Assembly: GCA_964528595.1 (NCBI GenBank)
Contig: CAZGTM010000016.1
Location: forward strand, 5,937-69,936
Length of the DNA: 64,000 nt
DNA from: CAYFKJ01 sp964528595
Lineage (GTDB): Bacteria; Pseudomonadota; Alphaproteobacteria; UBA2966
Direction of reading: 5' to 3'
The notes under the pieces were generated by a model. That model saw only the letters and a list, made by a program, of their open reading frames with translations, was not told the origin of the DNA and made no database searches. Numbering within the stretch: the stretch's first letter is position 1; each line of letters starts with the position of its first letter. A program made the translations under genes and the position numbers. This document shows, one piece after another, positions 1 to 7,264 of this stretch.

Positions 1-1
1 C

Positions 2-445
2 CTGGCGATGGCCTCCGACCTGCGCTACGGCACGCCGGAATCCTCCGTCGCCTTCCTCTTCAACCGCGTCGGCCTGGCGGGCTGCGACATGGGTGCGTGC
101 AACATGTTGCCGCGCATTGTCGGCCAGGGCCGAGCTTCCGACCTGTTGTATTCCGGCCGCGCCTTGAAGGCCGAGGAAGCCGAACGCTGGGGTTTCTATA
201 ACCGTATCTGCAGCGCCGACGATCTGCTGCCCGAAGCCCAGAAGACCGCCGGCCGCATTGCCAACGGCCCCACTTTCGCCAACGGCATGACCAAAAAGAT
301 GCTGCACCAGGAATGGAACATGGGCGTCGACGAAAGCATCGAAGCGGAGGCCCAGGCCCAGGCCATTTGCATGCAGACCGAGGATTTCACGCGGGCTTAC
401 AATGCCTTCGTGGCCAAGGAGAAACCCGTCTTCGAAGGGAACTGA
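2..445 (+). CDS. Crotonase (enoyl-CoA hydratase/isomerase) family protein, 5'-truncated
   Basis: Only the C-terminal ~147 residues are inside the window; the frame is open to the left edge. The segment GLAGCDMGACNMLPRIVG is the crotonase loop lining the CoA-thioester pocket, followed by the C-terminal helices (SGRALKAEEAERWGFYNRI). Crotonases stabilise a thioester enolate and hydrate, isomerise or cleave acyl-CoAs. The second catalytic Glu of classical enoyl-CoA hydratases is not at its usual place in this loop; an Asp (GCDMG) lies nearby, so the reaction may not be simple hydration. The stop codon ends one base before the GTG start of the acyl-CoA dehydrogenase, so the two are in one operon with the flavin reductase and CoA ligase that follow. 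The family is firm; the substrate is unknown. Confidence 0.85.
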   Translation: MAMASDLRYGTPESSVAFLFNRVGLAGCDMGACNMLPRIVGQGRASDLLYSGRALKAEEAERWGFYNRICSADDLLPEAQKTAGRIANGPTFANGMTKKMLHQEWNMGVDESIEAEAQAQAICMQTEDFTRAYNAFVAKEKPVFEGN

Positions 446-446
446 C

Positions 447-1613
447 GTGGCCGATACGAGCTTTCTGAACTGGCCGTTTTTTGATGACGGCCATCGCCGC
501 CTGGCCGAGGAACTGAGTGCCTGGACGGCGCGGGAGATCGCGCCGTTCGAAGATGACGAGGACGATGTCTTCGGCCTGTCGCGGAAGTTCGTCCACATGC
601 TGGCGGAAGACGAGTGGCTGAAATTCGTGGTCCCTGCCGAATACGGCGGGGTCCATGAGAAGCTCGACGTGCGTTCGCTTTGTCTCTGCCGTGAGATTCT
701 TGCGCGTACCTCGGGCCTGGCCGATTTCGCCTTTGCCATGCAGGGGTTGGGCACGGGATCGATCTCGTTGTTCGGCGATGACGAAATCAAAAGCCGCTAC
801 CTGCCGGCCGTGCGCGCCGGTGAACGCGTCGCGGCCTTCGCCTTGACCGAGCCCGGCGCAGGTTCGGATGCCGGCGCGCTCGTAACCACGGCGGATCAGG
901 AAGGCGGCGACTTCGTCATCAACGGCGAAAAAACCTTCATCTCCAACGCCGGCCTCGCCGACCAATACGTCGTCTTTGCCCGCACCTCGGACGACGGTGC
1001 CCGCGGCTTGACGGCTTTCGTCGTCGATACCGACACACCCGGCGTTGAGGTGACGGAGCACCTGGAAGTGATCGCCCCCCACCCGCTGGGCACGGTGACC
1101 TTTACGGATTGCCGTGTTCCGGCAAGCCAGATGCTGGGCGAGATCGGTGACGGCTTCAAAGTCGCCATGTCGACGCTCGACATCTTCCGCTCCACCGTCG
1201 GCGCGGCCGCTCTCGGCTTGGCCCGCCGCGCCCTCGATGAAGCCTTGGCGCGGGTCAAGTCGCGTGAAGCCTTCGGCCGGCCCATCGCCGATTATCAGTT
1301 TACGCAGGGCAAACTGGCCGACATGGCAACCGAGATCGACGCCGCCGCCTTGCTGATCTACCGCGCCGCCTGGACCAAGGACTGCGTTGCCGACCGCGTG
1401 ACGCGGGAAGCCGCCATGGCCAAGATGTACGCCACTGAAGCGGCCCAGAAGGTCATCGACGAGGCGGTCCAGCTTTTCGGCGGCACCGGCGTACTGCGCG
1501 GTACGGCGGTGGAGCGCCTCTACCGTGAAATCAGGGCGCTGCGCATTTACGAAGGCACGACGGAGATCCAAAAAATCGTCATCGCCAGCCAGGTGATGAA
1601 GGAAACGCCGTAG
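447..1613 (+). CDS. Acyl-CoA dehydrogenase
   Basis: A 388-residue FAD enzyme of the usual acyl-CoA dehydrogenase length, expected to introduce a 2,3-double bond into an acyl-CoA thioester and pass electrons to ETF in the cytoplasm. The FAD/substrate motif FALTEPGAGSDAGA lies near residue 130 and the C-terminal RIYEGTTEIQ carries the catalytic Glu at the medium-chain-type position. I take the GTG at 447 as start: it lies one base after the preceding TGA, and the next residues (VADTSFLNWPFFDDGHRRL) begin the N-terminal helical domain. An in-frame ATG at 402 would overlap the crotonase gene by 44 bases and adds no conserved sequence. The operon neighbours are a crotonase, an Old Yellow Enzyme and an aryl-CoA ligase, which suggests degradation of a cyclic or aromatic CoA ester. 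The substrate is inferred only from context. Confidence 0.9.
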   Translation: MADTSFLNWPFFDDGHRRLAEELSAWTAREIAPFEDDEDDVFGLSRKFVHMLAEDEWLKFVVPAEYGGVHEKLDVRSLCLCREILARTSGLADFAFAMQGLGTGSISLFGDDEIKSRYLPAVRAGERVAAFALTEPGAGSDAGALVTTADQEGGDFVINGEKTFISNAGLADQYVVFARTSDDGARGLTAFVVDTDTPGVEVTEHLEVIAPHPLGTVTFTDCRVPASQMLGEIGDGFKVAMSTLDIFRSTVGAAALGLARRALDEALARVKSREAFGRPIADYQFTQGKLADMATEIDAAALLIYRAAWTKDCVADRVTREAAMAKMYATEAAQKVIDEAVQLFGGTGVLRGTAVERLYREIRALRIYEGTTEIQKIVIASQVMKETP

Positions 1614-1623
1614 GTCACGGAAC

Positions 1624-3084
1624 ATGAGGCTTCTCGAACCGCTCGACATCAACACCATCACCATCCCCAACCGGGTGCTCGTCCCGGCGATGGTGACGCG
1701 TTTGTCGGGTGAAGACGGCTTCGTCAATGATGCGGTAACTGAACGGTACGTGCGCTTCGCCCGCGGCGGCGTCGGCCTGATCGTGGTGGAGGCCTGCGCC
1801 GTGCACGGCTCTAAATCCGGCCCCCTGCTGCGGCTTTCGGACGACAAGTTCATTCCCGGTCACCGGGAACTGACCAAACGCGTCCACGACGAGGGACCGT
1901 CCAAGATCGTGCCGCAGATCATCCACTTCATGAAGGTGGCGCGCTCGGGCTGGCGTCAGACGGTCGACATGCTGGACGTCGGCGACATCGACCGCATCGT
2001 CGAGGAATTCGGCCACGCCGCCGTCCGCGCCCGGGAAGCCGGTTACGACGGCGTCGAGATCCATTCGGCCCACGCCTATACACTGTCGTCGTTCCTCTCG
2101 CGCCACAACCACCGCCGTGATGCCTACACCGGCAAGACGTTGGAAGGCCGCCTGCACATGTTTGGCCGCGTCATGACAAAGATCCGTGAAAGCGTCGGCG
2201 GCGACTTTCCGGTCGGCGTGCGCTTCCTGGCGGAGGAAGTCGTCCGCGACGGCTATACCGTCGAGGACGCCAAACCCATTGCCTTGCGCATGGCACAACT
2301 GGGCGTCGACTACATCTCGCTTTCGGTCGGCGGCAAATTTGAGGACGCCGTGCCGCGCGAAGGCCAGCCGCTTTATCCCTACACGGGTTATTCCGGCGAC
2401 CGCTGCATGCCGGGCGACTGGTATCCCGCCCTGCCCAACGCGCACCTGCCCGCCGCCATCAAGGAATACATAAACGGCCACGGCTTCGACGTGCCCGTAG
2501 TCAGCGTCGGCAAGATCAGCCGGCCCGAAGAAGCGGAAGGCCTGTTGCAGCAGGGCCGGGCCGACATCATCGGCATGGCGCGCCAGTTGCTGGCCGATCC
2601 CGACTGGGTCGCCAAAGTCAGCCGGGGCCGGGCCGACGATATTGTGAAGTGCATCTATTGCAACGTCTGCAAACAACTCGACGGCAGCTTCCGCGAGGTC
2701 AACTGCTTCCTCTGGCCCAAGGGCCGCCACCAGGCGCCCGATGACGATCCCGCCGGTACCGCGCCGCATTGGGGGGACGATCAGGGCGCCTTGCAGGCCG
2801 AGGTCGACGGCAAAGGCCGGGTTAAACTCTCCTGGACCCCGGCGGAGGGCGCCGACACCCGCATCTACGACATCTACCGGGCCGAGGAAAACGGCGATAT
2901 CTCCTGCGTCGAAGCGGTCAAGAAATCCCACTATACCGATCCGCTGGCCCTCGGTGGGGTCGGTTATACCTACTACGTCCGGGCCGTGGGCTCGGACGGC
3001 CGTGCCAGTCCGCCCAGTAGTGCTGTGAGTATCACGCCACCCCTTCCGGATTACGCCAGCGAAAGAGCCGCCAGCCATGTCTGA
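1624..3084 (+). CDS. NADH:flavin oxidoreductase (Old Yellow Enzyme) with C-terminal fibronectin type III domain
   Basis: Residues 1 to ~340 form an FMN-binding TIM barrel of the OYE / 2,4-dienoyl-CoA reductase type; the substrate-binding His pair is H147 and H150 (EIHSAHAY). C343, C346, C349 and C361 (CIYCNVC, then C after 11 residues) match the spacing of the 4Fe-4S ligands of the dienoyl-CoA reductase branch. The FAD and NAD(P) domains that normally follow in that branch are absent. Instead residues ~390-478 look like a fibronectin III domain (VKLSWTPAEG, IYDIYRAEENG, YTYYVRAVGSDGRASPPSS). It is probably an enoate or aryl-CoA ring reductase of the surrounding operon. The 3' end overlaps the ligase start by 8 bases. 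OYE identity is strong, the iron-sulfur cluster likely, and the FN3 call is from pattern only. Confidence 0.85.
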   Translation: MRLLEPLDINTITIPNRVLVPAMVTRLSGEDGFVNDAVTERYVRFARGGVGLIVVEACAVHGSKSGPLLRLSDDKFIPGHRELTKRVHDEGPSKIVPQIIHFMKVARSGWRQTVDMLDVGDIDRIVEEFGHAAVRAREAGYDGVEIHSAHAYTLSSFLSRHNHRRDAYTGKTLEGRLHMFGRVMTKIRESVGGDFPVGVRFLAEEVVRDGYTVEDAKPIALRMAQLGVDYISLSVGGKFEDAVPREGQPLYPYTGYSGDRCMPGDWYPALPNAHLPAAIKEYINGHGFDVPVVSVGKISRPEEAEGLLQQGRADIIGMARQLLADPDWVAKVSRGRADDIVKCIYCNVCKQLDGSFREVNCFLWPKGRHQAPDDDPAGTAPHWGDDQGALQAEVDGKGRVKLSWTPAEGADTRIYDIYRAEENGDISCVEAVKKSHYTDPLALGGVGYTYYVRAVGSDGRASPPSSAVSITPPLPDYASERAASHV

Positions 3085-4738
3085 AAACCTCACGCCTTCC
3101 GGCATCCCCTCCGCCCACGTCGACAGCTACGCCCGCGATCATCTGCCACCCACCGATCAATGGCCGGAGATGGATTACCAAAGCGTGCCGGAACTCGCCG
3201 CCTACAACGAGCGCATGAACTGCGCCGCCGAACTGCTGGACAAGCAGGCGGCGGTCCACCGCGACCGTCCGGTCATTCATTTCGAGGATGTGACCTGGAG
3301 CTACAACGACCTGCTGGCTAAGGCCAGCCAAATCGCCCACGTGCTGGTGGATGAATTGGGAGTTGTGCCGGGCAACCGGGTGCTGATGCGCTCGCCCAAC
3401 AACCCGATGTACGTCGCGGCCTGGTTCGCCGTCATGAAGGTCGGAGCGGTCGCGGTCGCCACCATGCCGCTGCTGCGCGCCAAGGAACTCACCTACATCT
3501 GCGAAAAGGCCGTCGTCGAAGTCGGCTTGTGCGACGGACGTCTGGCGGAGGAAATGGAGACAACGCTGGAGCGCTCCGACAACCTCAAGCGCGTGCTCTA
3601 TTTTGGCAATACTGGCCAGGACGAAACTGCCGGCACTTTGGACGCTCTGGCAGCGACCAAGCCCACCACGTTCGAGACCGTCGATACCGCCTGGGACGAC
3701 GTCTGCCTGATCGCCTTTACGTCCGGGACCACCGGCCAGGCCAAGGGCTGCATGCACTTTCACCGCGATATCATGGCGATCAACGATTGCTTCTCGCGCT
3801 ATATCCTTAAACCCGACCAGAACGATATCTTCTGCGGCTCGCCGCCCATCGCCTTTACCTTCGGCTTGGGCGCCATGGTGACCTTTGCCATGCACGCCGG
3901 CGCTTCAACCGCCTTGAGCGAAGGCCCGGCGCCGAACGTCCTGATGGACATCATCGAAAGGCACCGTGCGACGATTTGCTTTACCGCACCCACCGCCTTC
4001 CGCGTCATGACCGATTTGGTGGGCGACCACGACATCGGGTCATTGAAGAAGTGCGTCAGCGCCGGCGAGACCCTGCCGCTGCCTACCTTCGAAGGCTGGG
4101 AAAAGGCGACGGGCATCAAGATCATCGACGGTCTGGGCGCCACCGAGATGCTGCATATCTTCATCGCCACGGCCGGCGACGATATCCACCCGGGCGCCAC
4201 CGGCAAACCAATTCCCGGCTACCAAGCCCGCGTCATCGACGACGACGGCAACGAAGCGCCGCCGGGCACGGTCGGCAGGCTGGCGGTGAAAGGCCCGACC
4301 GGGTGCCGCTACCTCGACAACGAGGAACGCCAGACCGCCTACGTCCAAGACGGCTGGAACCTCTCGGGCGACGCCTACCTGATGGACGAGGAAGGCTATT
4401 TCTGGTTCCAGGCCCGCACCGACGACATGATAATCTCGGCGGGCTACAACATTTCCGGCCCCGAGGTCGAGGCCTGTCTCTTGGACCACCCCAAGGTCGC
4501 CGAATGCGGCGTGGTCGCGGCGCCCGATCCCGACCGTGGCTTCATCGTCAAGGCCTACGTCACCCTGCGCGAAGGCGGTGAAGCCAGTGACGCCACGGTC
4601 AAGGAACTGCAGGATTTCGTCAAAGCCGAAATCGCACCCTACAAATACCCCCGCGCCATCGAATTCCTCGACGACATGCCGCGCACCGAAACCGGCAAGT
4701 TGCAGCGCTTCAAATTGCGGGAGATGGCGGCGGGCTGA
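3077..4738 (+). CDS. Acyl/aryl-CoA ligase of the benzoate/2-aminobenzoate-CoA ligase family
   Basis: A 553-residue ANL-superfamily ligase that should activate a carboxylic acid to its acyl-AMP and then CoA thioester. Visible motifs are the P-loop FTSGTTGQAKGCMHFH, the A5-like GATEMLHIF, the hinge region RTDDMIISAGYNISGPEVE and the catalytic Lys near the C-terminus (RTETGKLQRF). The sequence style (DHLPPTDQWPEM at the N-terminus, GATEMLHIF) resembles benzoate- and anthranilate-CoA ligases more than fatty-acyl ligases. The start codon overlaps the OYE stop region by 8 bases, so translation is likely coupled. Together with the upstream dehydrogenase and crotonase, it suggests a CoA-dependent aromatic acid pathway. 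The exact acid cannot be read from sequence. Confidence 0.85.
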   Translation: MSENLTPSGIPSAHVDSYARDHLPPTDQWPEMDYQSVPELAAYNERMNCAAELLDKQAAVHRDRPVIHFEDVTWSYNDLLAKASQIAHVLVDELGVVPGNRVLMRSPNNPMYVAAWFAVMKVGAVAVATMPLLRAKELTYICEKAVVEVGLCDGRLAEEMETTLERSDNLKRVLYFGNTGQDETAGTLDALAATKPTTFETVDTAWDDVCLIAFTSGTTGQAKGCMHFHRDIMAINDCFSRYILKPDQNDIFCGSPPIAFTFGLGAMVTFAMHAGASTALSEGPAPNVLMDIIERHRATICFTAPTAFRVMTDLVGDHDIGSLKKCVSAGETLPLPTFEGWEKATGIKIIDGLGATEMLHIFIATAGDDIHPGATGKPIPGYQARVIDDDGNEAPPGTVGRLAVKGPTGCRYLDNEERQTAYVQDGWNLSGDAYLMDEEGYFWFQARTDDMIISAGYNISGPEVEACLLDHPKVAECGVVAAPDPDRGFIVKAYVTLREGGEASDATVKELQDFVKAEIAPYKYPRAIEFLDDMPRTETGKLQRFKLREMAAG

Positions 4739-4741
4739 CGT

Positions 4742-5425
4742 TCAGGTCGGCGCGAAAATACTCAGCGTGAACCACTGCGGGAAAGCCTTGATTTGAGCTT
4801 TCGAGCCTTCCAGCCTGAGATCGCCCGAACGAACCGCCTGGGAAATGCTGCGGCGTCCGAGCCAGACTTCCGAGGCGACGCGCACGGGCGCCGTGACGTA
4901 GAGATCGACCTCGAAGCCCGGATCCTTCATGCAGAGATCGGCCTCGCCGTGCTCGAAGACCAGCCACCAGCGGCCGTACTTGCTCGGCACGCCGGTAATC
5001 GCAAAGTGCACGGTGGTTCGGGTATCTTCCGGCAAAACCGTCGGATCGACCCGCCTCTGGATGTCCCACATTAAAAGACTGGGGTCGAGATCGCCTTCCT
5101 CCAATTCCGGTTTGAGGTAGCGCTTGCCCCAGTGGCCGAGGCCTTCGATCAGCGGCGCCAGCTGTTCTCCGCCCTCTGTCAGGTGATATTCCGAGCCGCG
5201 TCCGCTGGCGGCCGGGCGGCGTTCGACGATGCCGGCGTATTCAAGCTCCTTGAGGCGTTGCGACAGCAGCGAAGGCGACATCAGGGGCACGCCCTTCTTG
5301 AGGTCGTTGAAGCGGGTGCTGCCGCAAATCAACTCGCGTAACACCAATGGCGTCCAACGCTCCGCCACCACCTCCGCCGCTTTGGCGACGGGGCAGAACT
5401 GTCCGTAGGTTTTTTTCCTGGCCAT
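4742..5425 (-). CDS. HxlR-family transcriptional regulator with C-terminal SCP2-like domain
   Basis: A 227-residue protein. Residues ~8-100 are an HxlR winged helix (CPVAKAAEVVAERWTPLVL, SLLSQRLKELEYAGIVERR, YHLTEGGEQL). The C-terminal ~100 residues (YGRWWLVFEHGEADLCM, VDLYVTAPVRVASEVW, GDLRLEGSKAQIKAF) resemble an SCP2 sterol-carrier fold, a combination seen in HxlR regulators that may sense a hydrophobic ligand or acyl-CoA. I start at the ATG at 5425 (MARKKTYGQF), which gives the normal HxlR N-terminus; the open frame extends much further upstream without conserved content. The gene is convergent with the ligase operon (4 bases apart) and divergent from a flavin monooxygenase-like gene, with a palindrome in the shared control region. 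Confidence 0.88.
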   Translation of the reverse strand: MARKKTYGQFCPVAKAAEVVAERWTPLVLRELICGSTRFNDLKKGVPLMSPSLLSQRLKELEYAGIVERRPAASGRGSEYHLTEGGEQLAPLIEGLGHWGKRYLKPELEEGDLDPSLLMWDIQRRVDPTVLPEDTRTTVHFAITGVPSKYGRWWLVFEHGEADLCMKDPGFEVDLYVTAPVRVASEVWLGRRSISQAVRSGDLRLEGSKAQIKAFPQWFTLSIFAPT

Positions 5426-5462
5426 GACGAAAAGATGATAGCGGCAATGCGCCCTCCAATCC

Positions 5463-5481
5463 AAGTACAGATCTTGTACTT
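5463..5481. promoter_or_regulatory. Palindromic operator, probable HxlR binding site
   Basis: A perfect inverted repeat AAGTACA-(5 bp)-TGTACTT lies between the divergent HxlR gene (start 5425) and the acyl-CoA dehydrogenase-like gene (start 5546). HxlR/DUF24 regulators bind as dimers to short palindromes containing GTAC-type half-sites near their own promoters, so this is the natural operator candidate. The palindrome is seen directly; the binding protein is inferred. Confidence 0.6.
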
Positions 5482-5545
5482 TAAATGACGCCGCGCTTCC
5501 CCCAAATTCACACTCACCGAACAGCAAATCCAGGGGATTGAGACC

Positions 5546-6676
5546 ATGATCGAAGTAATGACCAACTGCCTGAACATCGTCCACGATGTCGGGCCATCTT
5601 TCGCCGAGCGCGCCGGGGAGCGCGACGACAGCGACGAGTTCGTTGCGGAAAATTTCGCAGCGCTCAAAACCGAGAAGTTTTTTTCTGCCATGGTGCCGAC
5701 GGAATTCGGCGGCGGCGGCGCGAGCCACAGCGACATGTGTGAGGCACTCAAGGCGCTGGCGGGCTACTGCCCGTCGACCGCGCTTTCCTGCTCGATGCAC
5801 CAGCACCTCATCGCGGCGGCCGTTTACAACCACCGCAACGGCAAGCCGGGCGCCAAACTGCTCGAAGCCGTGGCCACCAAAGAACTAGTGCTGGTCAGCA
5901 CCGGCGCAACCGACTGGCTAGCCTCCAACGGCGTCGCCGTCAGGGTCGACGGCGGTTTCCGGGTCGACGCCCGCAAGATCTTCGCCAGCGGCAGTCCGGC
6001 CGGCGACATGCTGATCTCCAGCGCACCGTATCAGGATCCCGAGGAAGGCTGGCAGGTTCTGCACTTCCCTGTACCGTTCGCTTCCGAAGGCGTGAGCATC
6101 GAGTACAACTGGCGGGCCATGGGCATGCGGGGGACGGGCTCGAACACCGTCATTTACGACGATGTTTTCATTCCGGACGAAGCCATAGCGCTGCGCCGGC
6201 CGCAGGGTGATTTCCATGCCGTCTGGAACGTCGTGCTGACGGTCGCCATGCCGCTGATCATGAGCGTCTACACAGGCATCGCCGAAAAAGCCGCGGCCAT
6301 CGCCCGGGAAAAGGCGGCGAAGCGCCCCGACCCGTCGGCCACCTATTCCCTGGGCGAGATGGAAAACGCCCTGGTGACCGCCCAGATCACCCACGCGTCC
6401 ATGGTCGCCATCACCAACGATTTCGACTTCAAGGCGGTCGACGAGACCTCAAACGCCATCCTGATCCGCAAGACCATCGTCGCCAATGCGGCCAAGCAAA
6501 CGGTCGAAAAGGCCATGGAAGCGGTCGGCGGCGCAGGATACTTTCGAGCCACGGGGATCGAACGTCTGCTGCGTGATGTCCACGCCTCTCAGTACCATCC
6601 GCTGGCGGAAAAGAAGCAACTACTGTTCACCGGCCGCATGTCCCAGGGGCTCGACCCGGTGGAGGCGCTGAGCTGA
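5546..6676 (+). CDS. Acyl-CoA dehydrogenase-fold flavoprotein, probably a flavin-dependent monooxygenase
   Basis: A 376-residue protein with the three-part acyl-CoA dehydrogenase fold: N-terminal helices (FFSAMVPTEFGGGGASHSD), a beta domain (RAMGMRGTGSNTVIYDDVF) and a C-terminal helical bundle (KAMEAVGGAGYFRATGIE). The YEGT-type catalytic Glu motif of true dehydrogenases is missing; the tail instead reads RDVHASQYHPLAEKKQLLF, similar to class D flavin monooxygenases and DszC/nitroalkane-oxidase-like members. It may therefore use reduced flavin and oxygen rather than ETF. No flavin reductase is next to it. The divergent HxlR gene and the palindrome upstream suggest substrate-responsive control. 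The fold is certain; the monooxygenase assignment is inference. Confidence 0.75.
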   Translation: MIEVMTNCLNIVHDVGPSFAERAGERDDSDEFVAENFAALKTEKFFSAMVPTEFGGGGASHSDMCEALKALAGYCPSTALSCSMHQHLIAAAVYNHRNGKPGAKLLEAVATKELVLVSTGATDWLASNGVAVRVDGGFRVDARKIFASGSPAGDMLISSAPYQDPEEGWQVLHFPVPFASEGVSIEYNWRAMGMRGTGSNTVIYDDVFIPDEAIALRRPQGDFHAVWNVVLTVAMPLIMSVYTGIAEKAAAIAREKAAKRPDPSATYSLGEMENALVTAQITHASMVAITNDFDFKAVDETSNAILIRKTIVANAAKQTVEKAMEAVGGAGYFRATGIERLLRDVHASQYHPLAEKKQLLFTGRMSQGLDPVEALS

Positions 6677-6695
6677 CGGAAAACAAAATCAAGCG

Positions 6696-6753
6696 CTCCA
6701 TCATGATGGAGGGCAAAGCGACATCCCGCCCCATCGGCACGCTGATGGGGCGG
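6696..6753. terminator. Two hairpins between convergent genes
   Basis: The space between the convergent flavoprotein (ends 6676) and YaiI (ends 6800) holds a perfect 16-bp palindrome CTCCATCATGATGGAG (6696-6711) and a 10-bp stem with 8-nt loop (CCGCCCCATC / GATGGGGCGG, 6726-6753). The second is followed by TCTCATTTG on the plus strand; the first is followed by a T-rich run on the minus strand. Position and structure fit transcription termination in both directions, though neither has a strong U-tract. Confidence 0.5.
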
Positions 6754-6799
6754 TCTCATTTGACGCCCTGGACGGCAGATCAGAAAAGCGGGAATCCGG

Positions 6800-7264
6800 T
6801 TAACCGGATGATTTCGCTTGTCTTTTTGCCGCCTGTACGGTGGTTTCAAGGCGGTTGAGGAAGGCCGACCGGTCGGCCTTGCTGAACGGCCTCGGACCGC
6901 CCATGATCTCGCCGCGTTCGCGCAGGTCCTGCATCAGTTCGCGGTTGGCCAACGCCATGCCGATGCCGCTTTCCGTGAACGCTTCACCGTTTGGTTTGAG
7001 AGCGACCCCCCCCGCCTCCAGACAGCGCGCCGCCAGCGGAATGTCGTTGGTGACGCAGATGTCGGCGGCTTGGATGTGCTCGGCGATCCAGTCGTCGGCG
7101 GCGTCCGCGCCTTGTGCCACGATCACCAGTTCGACCATCGGGTCGCGGCTGGGCCGAATACCGCCGTCGCTCACCATGTAGGTCTTCAGGCCGTGGCGGG
7201 CGGCCACGCGGACAACCTCGTCCTTCACCGGGCAGGCGTCGGCGTCGACATAGATGGCGGTCAT
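6800..7264 (-). CDS. YaiI/YqxD (UPF0178) family protein
   Basis: A 154-residue protein with the UPF0178/DUF188 opening IYVDADACPVKDEVVRVA and the conserved GADAADDWIAEHI and DIPLAARCLEAG segments. The Asp pattern resembles PIN/NYN-type nuclease folds, but no activity is established for the family that I can state with confidence. The ATG overlaps the stop of the upstream methyltransferase gene (ATGA), so the two are translationally coupled. Length and motifs are normal for the family. Confidence 0.9.
   Translation of the reverse strand: MTAIYVDADACPVKDEVVRVAARHGLKTYMVSDGGIRPSRDPMVELVIVAQGADAADDWIAEHIQAADICVTNDIPLAARCLEAGGVALKPNGEAFTESGIGMALANRELMQDLRERGEIMGGPRPFSKADRSAFLNRLETTVQAAKRQAKSSG

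Noticed and set aside
387..1853. 488-codon open frame on the minus strand
   Set aside because: It is antisense to the acyl-CoA dehydrogenase gene and part of the OYE gene; its residues show no family pattern and it is explained by GC-rich third positions.
1615..3105. 496-codon open frame on the minus strand
   Set aside because: It is a mirror of the OYE-FN3 gene, which has clear motifs; the minus frame is low-complexity Gly/Ala/Val/Asp.
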